Assembly (NCBI GenBank): GCA_900552955.1
Contig: USBO01000072.1
Location: 1-8,435 of the forward strand
Source: an uncultured Alistipes sp.
GTDB taxonomy: Bacteria; Bacteroidota; Bacteroidia; Bacteroidales; Rikenellaceae
Length of the DNA: 8,435 nucleotides
Reading direction: 5' to 3'
The translations under genes were made by a program, and so were the position numbers. Shown here piece by piece: positions 1-6,338 of this stretch (positions within the stretch are counted from its first letter, which is position 1; each line of letters starts with the position of its first letter). Below the pieces are notes generated by a model that was given only the letters and a program-made list of their open reading frames with translations, was not told where the DNA came from and ran no database searches.

Positions 1-129
1 TTTTTCGATGCAGTCAATCTCCTGCTGAACCTCCTGCAGCAGTTTGCGCAGGTGGTCGATGCTCTGCGCGTGCAGATCGACGGCCGTGCCGGTCAGGAGA
101 AAGGAGAGAAAAAGATAACGTAATTTCAT
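1..129 (-). CDS. N-terminus of an exported coiled-coil protein (partial), possibly an EnvC/M23-type cell-wall factor
   Basis: This gene is cut by the left window edge; 43 codons are visible from an ATG at 129. Residues 1-21 form a good Sec signal peptide: the basic start MKLR, a hydrophobic core around residues 5-17, and a likely cleavage site at LHA-QS. Mature Bacteroidetes exported proteins often begin AQS in this way. From residue 24 the sequence is a heptad-like amphipathic helix (IDHLRKLLQEVQQEIDCIEK), so the protein probably continues as a periplasmic coiled coil. It lies 19 bases after the DUF3109 stop codon on the same strand and is probably the next operon member. A signal peptide followed directly by a coiled coil is how EnvC-like murein hydrolase activators begin, and ddl nearby would suit that role. 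The visible part has no catalytic domain, so this is only a suggestion; other periplasmic coiled-coil proteins fit equally well. Confidence 0.7.
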   Translation of the reverse strand, partial: MKLRYLFLSFLLTGTAVDLHAQSIDHLRKLLQEVQQEIDCIEK

Positions 130-148
130 AGTTGTCAATCGGATTCAA

Positions 149-727
149 TCATTGTTGCTGCTGGCGCAGGAACTCTTCGGCCGCTTCGAGCGCCCGATAG
201 AACTCCTCGCCGAAGCGTCGCACGATGGGTTCGCGCAACGACCTGTAGACGGGTATCCCCCGCTGCCGTCCGCATGCGACGGCAGCGCGGCAGACCTCCC
301 AGCGATGGTAGTTGAGGCCCAGCGTGCCGTTCGAGAAGCGCACGACGCGGATCGGATAGAGGTGGCACGAGATCGGTTTCGGAAACGAGCAGCGCCCCTC
401 GCGGCAGGCCCGCTCGATGGCGCAGAGCGTCACGCCGTTTTCGGTGTAGGAGTAGGCGCATTCGGCGTCGTCGACCAGCGGCGTGGTATAGTCGCCTTCG
501 CAGTCCACCACCATGAAGCCCTGCCGCTCGACGGCGGCGATGCCTTCGGGCGTCATGTAGGGCTTGTAGTGTTCGTACTCGGCTTCGAGGAGGTCGACTT
601 CCTCGGGTTCGAGCGGTGCACCGGCGTTGCCCTCGACGCAGCAGATGCCCTTGCAGCGGCCCAGATCGCAGGCGAAGCACTCGCGCAGCAGGTCGAGGCT
701 CACGATCTTGTCGTCGATCTCGATCAT
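149..727 (-). CDS. DUF3109 family cysteine-rich protein
   Basis: This 192-residue protein of unknown function resembles the DUF3109 family, common in Bacteroidetes. It has 13 cysteines: a cluster at residues 17-30 (C-x2-C-x4-C-x3-CC), then C76, C90, C102, C108, C113, C121, C146 and C152. The CKGICC core recalls the CxxxCC arrangement of YkgJ-type zinc/iron-chelating proteins, so metal or Fe-S cluster binding is the natural inference; the cofactor is not known. No signal peptide or membrane segment is visible, so it should be cytoplasmic. The C-terminus is a charged helix ending in four glutamines. The chosen ATG overlaps the ddl stop in an ATGA junction, which implies translational coupling. 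The reading frame stays open far upstream inside ddl, but that part is an out-of-frame shadow and the family-like sequence starts at MIEIDDKIVSLDLL. Confidence 0.88.
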   Translation of the reverse strand: MIEIDDKIVSLDLLRECFACDLGRCKGICCVEGNAGAPLEPEEVDLLEAEYEHYKPYMTPEGIAAVERQGFMVVDCEGDYTTPLVDDAECAYSYTENGVTLCAIERACREGRCSFPKPISCHLYPIRVVRFSNGTLGLNYHRWEVCRAAVACGRQRGIPVYRSLREPIVRRFGEEFYRALEAAEEFLRQQQQ

Positions 728-1716
728 GGCTTGCGGCCGCACGTGTCGGCGATGATGATATCGTACAGTTCGCCCAGCGTCATGCCGGCGGCGCGCACCT
801 GCTTGGGAACGATGCTGCCTGCGCTCATGCCCGGGATGGTGTTGATTTCGATCAGGTAGGGACGGCCTTCGGGCGTGACGATGAAATCCACGCGCACGAC
901 GCCGCGGCAGCGGCAGGCTTTGTAGGCCGCCAGCGTGAGGCGGTTGAGCTCGGCCGCGATCTCGGGCGCGATGTCGGCCGGCGTGATCTCGTCGGAGAAG
1001 CCCGCTTCGTATTTGGCCTGGAAGTCGAAAAAGGCCTTTTTCGGCCGGATCTCCGTGATTGGCAGCAGGTACTCGCGGCCGCCGGCGATCAGCACGCCGC
1101 AGCCCATCTCGCGGCCGCGGATGCACTCCTCGACGAGCACCTCGTCGCTTTCGGCGAAGGCCCGTTCGACGGCGGCAAGAATCTCCTCGGCCCGTTCGAC
1201 ACGCGTCACGCCGAAGCTGCTGCCCGAGGCGTTGGGCTTGATGAAGAGCGGCAGCCCCAGTTCGGCCGCAAGTTCGGCCGGATCGACCGCGTCGCCGCGT
1301 CGGAGGAAGCGTTCGCGCGCCAGCCCCACGCCCGTGGCGGCGACGGCGCGTTTGGTCGAAACCTTGTCGAAGGTGATGACCGACGAGGTCATTGAACACG
1401 ACGAGTAGGGAACGCCCATGATGTCGAGGTAGCCCTGCAACTTGCCGTCCTCGCCCGGCGTGCCGTGGATGAGGATCAGCGCATAGTCGAACTCGCGGCG
1501 GCAGCCGTCGACCGTGAGCGAGAAGTCGTTGCGGTCGAGCGGCCAGCGGCGTCCGTCGGGCGTCGTGTGGTGCCAGTCGCGGCCGTGGATGTCGATCACC
1601 GTGACGTCGTATTTCGCGGGGTCGAGCGCCGCTTCGATCTGCGCTGCGCTCTGCAGGGCGATTTCCCGTTCGGAGGAGTCTCCTCCGGCCAGAAACGCTA
1701 TCTTCAGTCTGTTCAT
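724..1716 (-). CDS. ddl: D-alanine--D-alanine ligase
   Basis: This 330-residue ATP-grasp enzyme joins two D-alanines in the cytoplasm to make the dipeptide used by MurF for peptidoglycan precursors. The N-terminal domain has GGDSSEREIA (11-20, with E17 matching the D-Ala-binding Glu of E. coli DdlB) and HGTPGEDGKLQG (84-95). The ATP-grasp region has FIKPNASGSSFGV (158-170, K160 and S166). The omega loop has FFDFQAKY (229-236); Y236 matches the DdlB tyrosine expected in dipeptide-forming ligases rather than VanA-type D-Ala-D-Lac ligases. The C-terminus carries the Mg and substrate residues R275, D277, E290 and N292 in VRVDFIV and LIEINTIPGM, and S301 in SAGSIVP. Length is slightly above E. coli DdlB (306). 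The ATG lies 8 bases after the nadD stop and the stop overlaps the DUF3109 start, so it is co-transcribed with both. All recognised catalytic residues are present. Confidence 0.96.
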   Translation of the reverse strand: MNRLKIAFLAGGDSSEREIALQSAAQIEAALDPAKYDVTVIDIHGRDWHHTTPDGRRWPLDRNDFSLTVDGCRREFDYALILIHGTPGEDGKLQGYLDIMGVPYSSCSMTSSVITFDKVSTKRAVAATGVGLARERFLRRGDAVDPAELAAELGLPLFIKPNASGSSFGVTRVERAEEILAAVERAFAESDEVLVEECIRGREMGCGVLIAGGREYLLPITEIRPKKAFFDFQAKYEAGFSDEITPADIAPEIAAELNRLTLAAYKACRCRGVVRVDFIVTPEGRPYLIEINTIPGMSAGSIVPKQVRAAGMTLGELYDIIIADTCGRKP

Positions 1717-1724
1717 ATCGAAAG

Positions 1725-2537
1725 TTACGGGTTATAGATGTCTGTGTAACGGAACGCGAGAATCTCCTCGATCTGGGCGATGTACTGGCGGGCCTCGTCG
1801 AGCGCGGGGTCGAGACTCAGGGCGCGGTTGAAGTCGTTGAGCGCTCTGCCCCACTCCTGGCGGCGGTAGTGCCACCGGCCCCGTTCGACGAGCGGCGCGG
1901 CGTTCTGCGGCTCCGCACCGATGCGTTCGGTGAGCCGTTCGGCGTAGCGGACGGGATCCCAAAGCCGTTTTTCGCGGATGTAGGCAAGCACTTCGGGCGC
2001 GAGCATCGCCGAAGCGTCGTCGCCCTGTTCGAGTGCGCGTCGCACGTCGGTCGAGGAGTAGTCGCACAGCGGCGCCTCCTCGAGCAGGGTGATCCGGTCG
2101 AGGTGCTGCGTCACGGAGAAGCCCCTGCGCGGATAAACCAGCAGCGGATAGCCGTCGAGGATTTCACGGTAGTCGCGCCACCGTTCGAGCTGCGGGACGA
2201 GGTCGGCGCCCATGAGCACCGAAAAGCGCATCTCCTTTCCGTAGTGTTGCGTGAGGTAACGCAGTGTATTGATTGTGTACGAGGGTTTTTCGAGCATGAA
2301 CTCGATGACCGACGGCTTGATCCTGTCGGGATAGCGCGAGCGGGCGCAGGCCCGTTCGGCCATCTCGAAACGATCCAGTTCGGGCGCGAGCGCGTCGTCC
2401 GCTTTCAGCGGATTCTTCGGCGAGACGACCAGCACCACTTCGTCGCAGCCGACATGTTCGGCCACCCATTCGGCCAGCGCGATGTGCCCGCGATGAATGG
2501 GATTGAACGACCCGAAATAGAGAACGATGTGCTTCAC
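1725..2537 (-). CDS. nadD: nicotinate-nucleotide adenylyltransferase with a C-terminal TPR-like extension
   Basis: NadD adenylates nicotinate mononucleotide with ATP to give deamido-NAD. The first ~193 of 270 residues are a complete enzyme: GSFNPIHRGH (9-18, the nucleotidyltransferase HxGH motif), SYTINTLRYL (86-95), MGADLVPQLERW (109-120) and SSTDVR (161-166). Typical NadD proteins end near this point. Here about 75 more residues follow; 196-250 look like one or two TPR helix pairs (ALNDFNRALSLDPALDEAR), and the end EEILAFRYTDIYNP resembles the tail of small Bacteroidetes TPR proteins. I see no stop or frameshift at the junction, so this appears to be a true fusion. The start is GTG at 2537: an in-frame stop (the gmk TAA) lies five codons upstream, with no ATG between, and the motif spacing fits. 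Its neighbours gmk (12 bases) and ddl (8 bases) suggest one transcript. Confidence 0.93.
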   Translation of the reverse strand: MKHIVLYFGSFNPIHRGHIALAEWVAEHVGCDEVVLVVSPKNPLKADDALAPELDRFEMAERACARSRYPDRIKPSVIEFMLEKPSYTINTLRYLTQHYGKEMRFSVLMGADLVPQLERWRDYREILDGYPLLVYPRRGFSVTQHLDRITLLEEAPLCDYSSTDVRRALEQGDDASAMLAPEVLAYIREKRLWDPVRYAERLTERIGAEPQNAAPLVERGRWHYRRQEWGRALNDFNRALSLDPALDEARQYIAQIEEILAFRYTDIYNP

Positions 2538-2549
2538 GGTGCGGGCAGT

Positions 2550-3110
2550 TTAGCTGAGGAAGTCACGCACGATGCGTTCGACCTGCGTCACGGCTTCGTC
2601 GAGCACGTCGTTGACCACGACGTGATCGAACTCAGAGGCTTTGGTCAGCTCGAACTCCGCCTTGGCAATCCGTTTGGCGATCACCTCGGGGGCGTCGGTG
2701 CCGCGGCCGTTGAGCCGGCGCTCCAGCTCCCCGACCGACGGCGGCTGGATGAAGACCGAGCAGGCGTCGGCGCCGAAGAGGCGTTTGAGGTTGATGCCGC
2801 CCAGCACGTCGACGTCGAAAAGGATGGTGTTGCCTTTGGCCCAGATGCGGTCGAGTTCGCTGCGCAGCGTGCCGTAGCAGGTGCCGGCATAGACCTCCTC
2901 CCACTCGACGAAGCGCCCTTCGCCGGCGGCCCGACGGAACTCCTCGGGCGAGAGGAAGTAGTAGTCCACGCCGTTGCGCTCGGCCCCGCGCGGCGCGCGC
3001 GAAGTGGCCGAAATCGAGAATTCCAGTCGCGGCATCCGGCGCAGCAGTTCGCGTACGATGGTCGTCTTGCCCGAGCCGCTCGGCGCCGAAAAGATGATGA
3101 GCTTTCCCAT
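2550..3110 (-). CDS. gmk: guanylate kinase
   Basis: This 186-residue cytoplasmic enzyme phosphorylates GMP to GDP using ATP, feeding GTP and (p)ppGpp pools. The P-loop is APSGSGKT at 9-16 (K15, T16) directly after the first strand. The GMP-binding domain follows: SISATSRAPRGAE (32-44), NGVDYYFLS (46-54) and FVEWEEVYAGTCYGT (67-81). FDVDVLGGINLK (98-109) is the Walker B-type strand. The lid carries RRLNGRGTDAPEVIAKRI (131-148), and the C-terminal part has FDHVVVND (161-168). Length is a little below E. coli Gmk (about 207). The ATG at 3110 is the only start that places the P-loop correctly. It sits 30 bases after yicC and 12 bases before nadD in the same direction. The stop codon is in the same frame as the nadD GTG start. 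Confidence 0.97.
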   Translation of the reverse strand: MGKLIIFSAPSGSGKTTIVRELLRRMPRLEFSISATSRAPRGAERNGVDYYFLSPEEFRRAAGEGRFVEWEEVYAGTCYGTLRSELDRIWAKGNTILFDVDVLGGINLKRLFGADACSVFIQPPSVGELERRLNGRGTDAPEVIAKRIAKAEFELTKASEFDHVVVNDVLDEAVTQVERIVRDFLS

Positions 3111-3140
3111 GGAATCGGATGTTGAGGCCCGTGTCGGACG

Positions 3141-4013
3141 TTACAGTATATTGAGTACCTGTTCCTTGATTTTCTCTAACTCGTCTTTCATCTTCACGAC
3201 GAGAATCTGGATGTCGCTGTCGTTGGCCTTCGACCCCATCGTGTTGATTTCGCGGCCCATTTCCTGTGCGATGAAGCCGAGCTTGCGTCCGGGCGTCTCC
3301 TCCCCGGCAGCCACCTCGCGGAAGTAGGCGCAGTGGTTGCGCAGGCGCACCTTCTCCTCGGTGATGTCCAGTTTTTCGAGGTAGAAGATCATCTCCTGCT
3401 CGAGCCGGTTGGGGTCGGCGGCGACCTTGAGCTGCGCCAGGCTCTCGCGGATACGTGCCTTGATGGTCTCGGTGCGTGCCTTTTCGTAGGGGACGACCTC
3501 CTCCTTGCAGGCTTCGATTCTGTCCACGCGCCGCAACAGGTCGGCAATCAGCACGGCGCCCTCCTGCAAGCGGAATTCGTCGAGTCGCGCGATGGCCTTC
3601 TCGGCGGCTGCGAGCAGCGCGACGTGCTCCTCCTCCGGTACCGTTTCGTTGGGTGCGGAGACCACGTCGGGCATCCGCAGCACCGCCTGCATCATGGCGT
3701 CGAACGAGGCGTCCATGCCCGCATAGGTGAGCGCATCGCTCAGTTGGCGGACATAGGCGCGGAACTGCTCCTTATTTATATGGGCCGAGGTCTCGACGGC
3801 CGTATTCTCGACCGTGACGAACACTTCGACCTTGCCGCGCTGCAGCGTCCGCGTCGCCAGCGCCCGCAACTCGGGTTCGAGCGAGCGGTAGACCGAAGGC
3901 AGCTTGATGCTCAGATCCAGTTGCTTGGAGTTGAGCGAGCGGATTTCGACGGTGAATTTCCTGTTCGGGACAAGGCTTTCGGCTTTGCCGAAACCGGTCA
4001 TGGATTTAATCAT
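3141..4013 (-). CDS. yicC: YicC/YloC family endoribonuclease
   Basis: This 290-residue protein is full length for the YicC family, whose E. coli and Bacillus members have been reported as endoribonucleases acting on RNA. It opens with the family signature MIKSMTGFGKA and continues with VEIRSLNSKQLDLSIKLP (22-39), which defines the N-terminal domain. The C-terminal domain (formerly DUF1732) has DITEEKVRLRNHCAYF (216-231) and the highly conserved run from GRKLGFIAQEMGREINTMGSKA (242-263) to the end. An internal ATG at codon 5 is possible, but family members generally start at the earlier methionine. It is the promoter-proximal gene of the leftward operon; a yicC-gmk pair is a common arrangement in bacteria, which supports both calls. 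No signal peptide is present, so it acts in the cytoplasm. Confidence 0.94.
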   Translation of the reverse strand: MIKSMTGFGKAESLVPNRKFTVEIRSLNSKQLDLSIKLPSVYRSLEPELRALATRTLQRGKVEVFVTVENTAVETSAHINKEQFRAYVRQLSDALTYAGMDASFDAMMQAVLRMPDVVSAPNETVPEEEHVALLAAAEKAIARLDEFRLQEGAVLIADLLRRVDRIEACKEEVVPYEKARTETIKARIRESLAQLKVAADPNRLEQEMIFYLEKLDITEEKVRLRNHCAYFREVAAGEETPGRKLGFIAQEMGREINTMGSKANDSDIQILVVKMKDELEKIKEQVLNIL

Positions 4014-4032
4014 GGGTCGAGGTAAATTTCTG

Positions 4033-4040
4033 CAAAAATA
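4033..4040 (-). promoter_or_regulatory. candidate Bacteroidetes -7 element for the yicC-led operon
   Basis: Read on the minus strand the sequence is TATTTTTG, an exact match to the Bacteroidetes -7 consensus TAnnTTTG. It lies about 20 bases before the yicC ATG, which would leave a leader of only about 12 bases. I do not see a TTG or TTTG at the expected 19-21 base spacing upstream, so the call rests on one element in an AT-rich stretch and is weak. Confidence 0.35.
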
Positions 4041-4084
4041 GTAAACAAAAGCGAAACGGGGAAGGATTCCGGCCGAAAAATGGA

Positions 4085-4120
4085 CGGCGGAAAATTATCT
4101 GAAAAATATTTGGGCCGCCG
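4085..4120. repeat. inverted repeat upstream of the serC promoter
   Basis: CGGCGG at 4085-4090 and CCGCCG at 4115-4120 are perfect inverted arms separated by 24 AT-rich bases, including the self-complementary AAATATTT. The right arm ends three bases before the TTG -33 element of the serC promoter. It could be an operator or a DNA bend site. Six-base GC arms also occur by chance in GC-rich DNA. Confidence 0.35.
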
Positions 4121-4123
4121 CGA

Positions 4124-4153
4124 TTGCGGATTCTCATTTTTTGCTTACCTTTG
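4124..4153 (+). promoter_or_regulatory. Bacteroidetes housekeeping promoter for serC-serA-DUF1015
   Basis: TACCTTTG at 4146-4153 matches the -7 consensus TAnnTTTG exactly. TTG at 4124-4126 lies 19 bases upstream, the usual -33 spacing in this phylum. Transcription would begin near 4160, leaving a leader of about 30 bases before the serC ATG. The leader has no usable Shine-Dalgarno sequence near the start codon; it is A-rich instead, as is usual in Bacteroidetes. Confidence 0.65.
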
Positions 4154-4189
4154 TGTTATCGGAGTAACAGACATCAAAATCATCAGACT

Positions 4190-5263
4190 ATGAAGAAACA
4201 TAATTTTTATGCAGGACCCTCGATCCTGCCTGAAGTCGTTTATGAAAAGGCAGCCCGGGCGATTCTCGATTTCAAAGGGACGGGTCTGTCGATTCTCTCG
4301 ATTTCGCATCGTTCGAAGGAGTTCGACGAGGTGATGGCTCAGGCGGATGCGCTGCTGCGTGAATTGCTCGATATTCCCGATAATTACAAGATCATCTTCA
4401 TCGGCGGCGGCGCCAGCACCCACTTCTTCGAGGTGCCGGCCAACTTCCTGAACCGCAAGGCGGGGTACGTCAACACCGGCGTCTGGTCGAAGAAGGCGAT
4501 CAAGGAGGCCAAGCGTTACGGCGAGGTCGAAGTGGTGGCTTCGTCCGAAGACCGCAACTTCACCTACATCCCCAAAGGGTTCGCCATCCCCTCCGACCTG
4601 GATTATCTCCACGTCACGACCAACAACACGATCTACGGTACGGAGTTCCAGACCGATCTCGATTCGCCGGTGCCGGTGATCGCCGACATGAGCTCCGACA
4701 TCCTGAGCCGCCCGCGCGACGTGAGCAAGTATGCCATGATTTACGGCGGTGCGCAGAAGAACCTCGCTCCGGCGGGCGTGACGTTCGCCATCATCCGCGA
4801 TGACCTGCTCGGGACGATCGCACGCGACCTGCCCACGATGGTCGACTACCGCACGCACGTGAACAACGGTTCGATGTTCAACACCCCGCCCGCATTCGCC
4901 ATCTATGCGCTGGCCGAGACGCTCGCGTGGCTCAAGTCGATCGGCGGCGTGCCCGAGATTTACCGCCGCAACTGCGACAAGGCGGCGCTGCTCTACGACG
5001 AGATCGACCGCAACCCGCTCTTCGTGGGGACGGTGGCCGAGGAGGATCGTTCGCTGATGAACATCTGCTTCGTGATGGCCGAGGGATACGAGGAGCTGGC
5101 TCCCGAGTTCATGGAGTTCGCCAAGGAGCACGGCATGGTGGGCATCAAGGGGCACCGTCTGGTGGGCGGTTTCCGCGCTTCGTGCTACAACGCTCTTCCG
5201 CGCGAAAGCGTCGAGGCGCTGGTGGCCTGCATGCAGGAGTTCGCCCGCAAACACGGCAAATAG
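4190..5263 (+). CDS. serC: phosphoserine aminotransferase
   Basis: SerC is a PLP enzyme that transfers an amino group from glutamate to 3-phosphohydroxypyruvate to give O-phosphoserine; related enzymes also serve in pyridoxal phosphate synthesis. The 357 residues carry the start NFYAGPSILP (5-14), FIGGGAST (70-77), the stacking W99 in VNTGVWSKKA, HVTTNNTIYGTE (141-152), the cofactor aspartate D166 in VIADMSSD, the Schiff-base lysine K190 in GAQKNLAPAG (187-196), and GGFRASCYNALP (326-337) with the substrate carboxylate arginine. Length matches the family (about 360). The frame is open upstream to about 4124, but that part overlaps the promoter and has no ATG; the ATG at 4190 gives the canonical MKKHNFYAGPS start. 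serA follows in the same direction and catalyses the preceding step of the pathway. Confidence 0.97.
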   Translation: MKKHNFYAGPSILPEVVYEKAARAILDFKGTGLSILSISHRSKEFDEVMAQADALLRELLDIPDNYKIIFIGGGASTHFFEVPANFLNRKAGYVNTGVWSKKAIKEAKRYGEVEVVASSEDRNFTYIPKGFAIPSDLDYLHVTTNNTIYGTEFQTDLDSPVPVIADMSSDILSRPRDVSKYAMIYGGAQKNLAPAGVTFAIIRDDLLGTIARDLPTMVDYRTHVNNGSMFNTPPAFAIYALAETLAWLKSIGGVPEIYRRNCDKAALLYDEIDRNPLFVGTVAEEDRSLMNICFVMAEGYEELAPEFMEFAKEHGMVGIKGHRLVGGFRASCYNALPRESVEALVACMQEFARKHGK

Positions 5264-5344
5264 TCCATGTGTCCGACGATCGTCCCTTACACGTACGAGG
5301 CGAAAAAAGAGAAACGGATTTATTTCACGTCATTACTCGAAGAT

Positions 5345-6268
5345 ATGAAAATACTGGTTGCAACCGAAAAGCCGTTCGCGCGAAAAGCGGTGGAGGGCAT
5401 TCGTAGCATTGTTGAGGAGGCGGGGTACGAGCTCGCCCTGCTGGAGAAATACACCGAGCGGGCCGAACTGCTCGCCGCTGTGGCCGATGTCGACGCGCTG
5501 ATCGTGCGCAGCGACAAGGTGACGGCCGAGGTGATCGCCGCTGCGAAGAACCTCAAGATCGTGGTTCGTGCCGGCGCCGGTTACGACAACGTCGATCTGG
5601 AGGCCGCCAGGGCGCGCGGAATCGTGGTGATGAACACCCCGGGCCAGAACTCCAATGCGGTGGCCGAGCTGGCGATCGCAATGATGGTTTTCATGGCGCG
5701 CAACCGCTTCACCCCGGGCACGGGCTCCGAAATTCAGGGCAAGACGCTGGGCATCCACGCTTACGGAAACGTGGGCAAACTCGTGGCCCGCAAGGGCAAG
5801 GCGATGGGGATGAATGTCGTCGCCTACGATCCTTTTCTGACGGACGACGCCGTGTTCGAGGCCGACGGCGTGAAGCGCGCGGCTTCGGTCGGGGAGCTCT
5901 ACGAGGCGGCCGACTACCTGTCGCTCCACATTCCGGCCACGGCCCAGACGCGCGGCTCGATCGGCTACGACCTGCTGATGTCGATGCCCCAGGGGGCGAC
6001 GCTGGTCAACACGGCCCGCAAGGAGGTGATCGACGAGGCCGGCGTGATGCGGGCGATGACCGAACGCACCGATCTGAAGTACATCACCGACATCGCCCCC
6101 GAGGCGCAGGCCGAGATGGCCGGGCTGTTCGGCAACCGTTTCTTCGCCACGGCCAAGAAGATGGGCGCCGAGACGGCCGAGGCCAACATCAACGCCGGAC
6201 TGGCCGCCGCGCGGCAGATCGTCGATTTCTTCCGGACGGGCAATACCCGTTTTCAGGTCAACAAGTGA
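5345..6268 (+). CDS. serA: D-3-phosphoglycerate dehydrogenase, short Bacteroidales type without ACT domain
   Basis: This 307-residue D-2-hydroxyacid dehydrogenase should oxidise 3-phosphoglycerate to 3-phosphohydroxypyruvate with NAD, the first step of serine synthesis. Seen in order: N-terminal MKILVATEKPFA, substrate loop VVRAGAGYDNVD (73-84), MNTPGQNSNAVAE (96-108), nucleotide-binding GIHAYGNVG (136-144) with D162 at the end of the next strand favouring NAD, the catalytic arginine R225 in VNTARKEV, and a probable acidic partner E253. The usual catalytic histidine of the TPHIG motif is replaced by lysine (ATAKKMGAET, about K271), as I recall for Bacteroidales and Entamoeba enzymes. The C-terminal ACT domain used for serine feedback in E. 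coli SerA is absent. The start at 5345 fits the family; the same frame is open back to an ATG at 5267, three bases after serC, and the longer form cannot be excluded. An alternative is another 2-hydroxyacid dehydrogenase, but the serC linkage argues for PGDH. Confidence 0.92.
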   Translation: MKILVATEKPFARKAVEGIRSIVEEAGYELALLEKYTERAELLAAVADVDALIVRSDKVTAEVIAAAKNLKIVVRAGAGYDNVDLEAARARGIVVMNTPGQNSNAVAELAIAMMVFMARNRFTPGTGSEIQGKTLGIHAYGNVGKLVARKGKAMGMNVVAYDPFLTDDAVFEADGVKRAASVGELYEAADYLSLHIPATAQTRGSIGYDLLMSMPQGATLVNTARKEVIDEAGVMRAMTERTDLKYITDIAPEAQAEMAGLFGNRFFATAKKMGAETAEANINAGLAAARQIVDFFRTGNTRFQVNK

Positions 6269-6280
6269 TTGCGAATTCAC

Positions 6281-6335
6281 GACGGGGCGGTGTCGGCCTG
6301 CGGGCCGCTTCCGCCTCGTCGCCTTTAATTTTTAC
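6281..6335 (+). terminator. long hairpin with T-rich tail between serA and the DUF1015 gene (attenuator or partial terminator)
   Basis: The outer stem pairs GACGGGGCGG (6281-6290) with CCGCCTCGTC (6311-6320), with one G-T wobble. After a 3x3 internal loop, an inner stem pairs CGGCC (6294-6298) with GGCCG (6303-6307), closed by the loop TGCG. In RNA that is C(UGCG)G, a member of the very stable UNCG tetraloop class. The tail GCCTTTAATTTTT follows. It lies 12 bases after the serA stop and 18 bases before the DUF1015 ATG. The T-tract is interrupted, so it may reduce rather than stop read-through or may protect the serC-serA mRNA 3' end. Confidence 0.6.
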
Positions 6336-6338
6336 GCT

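Noticed and set aside
724..1716. VanA-type D-Ala-D-Lac ligase (glycopeptide resistance)
   Set aside because: The omega loop keeps the AKY tyrosine expected in dipeptide-forming Ddl enzymes, and no vanH or vanX partners are present.
1869..3125. A 418-codon plus-strand frame across nadD and gmk
   Set aside because: It spans two clearly recognised minus-strand genes and has shadow-like composition.
4124..4189. 22-codon upstream extension of serC
   Set aside because: It would start at a non-standard codon inside the promoter, and the resulting peptide does not resemble SerC; the ATG at 4190 gives the canonical N-terminus.
4014..4189. A riboswitch or small RNA in the divergent gap
   Set aside because: The predicted serC leader is only about 30 bases, too short for a known riboswitch, and I found no strong stem followed by a T-tract there.
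4145..5254. A 369-codon open frame antisense to serC
   Set aside because: It lies entirely opposite a gene with all catalytic motifs, has no domain of its own, and its 3' end covers the serC promoter.
5333..6280. A 315-codon minus-strand frame opposite serA
   Set aside because: It is a GC-bias shadow with no family resemblance.
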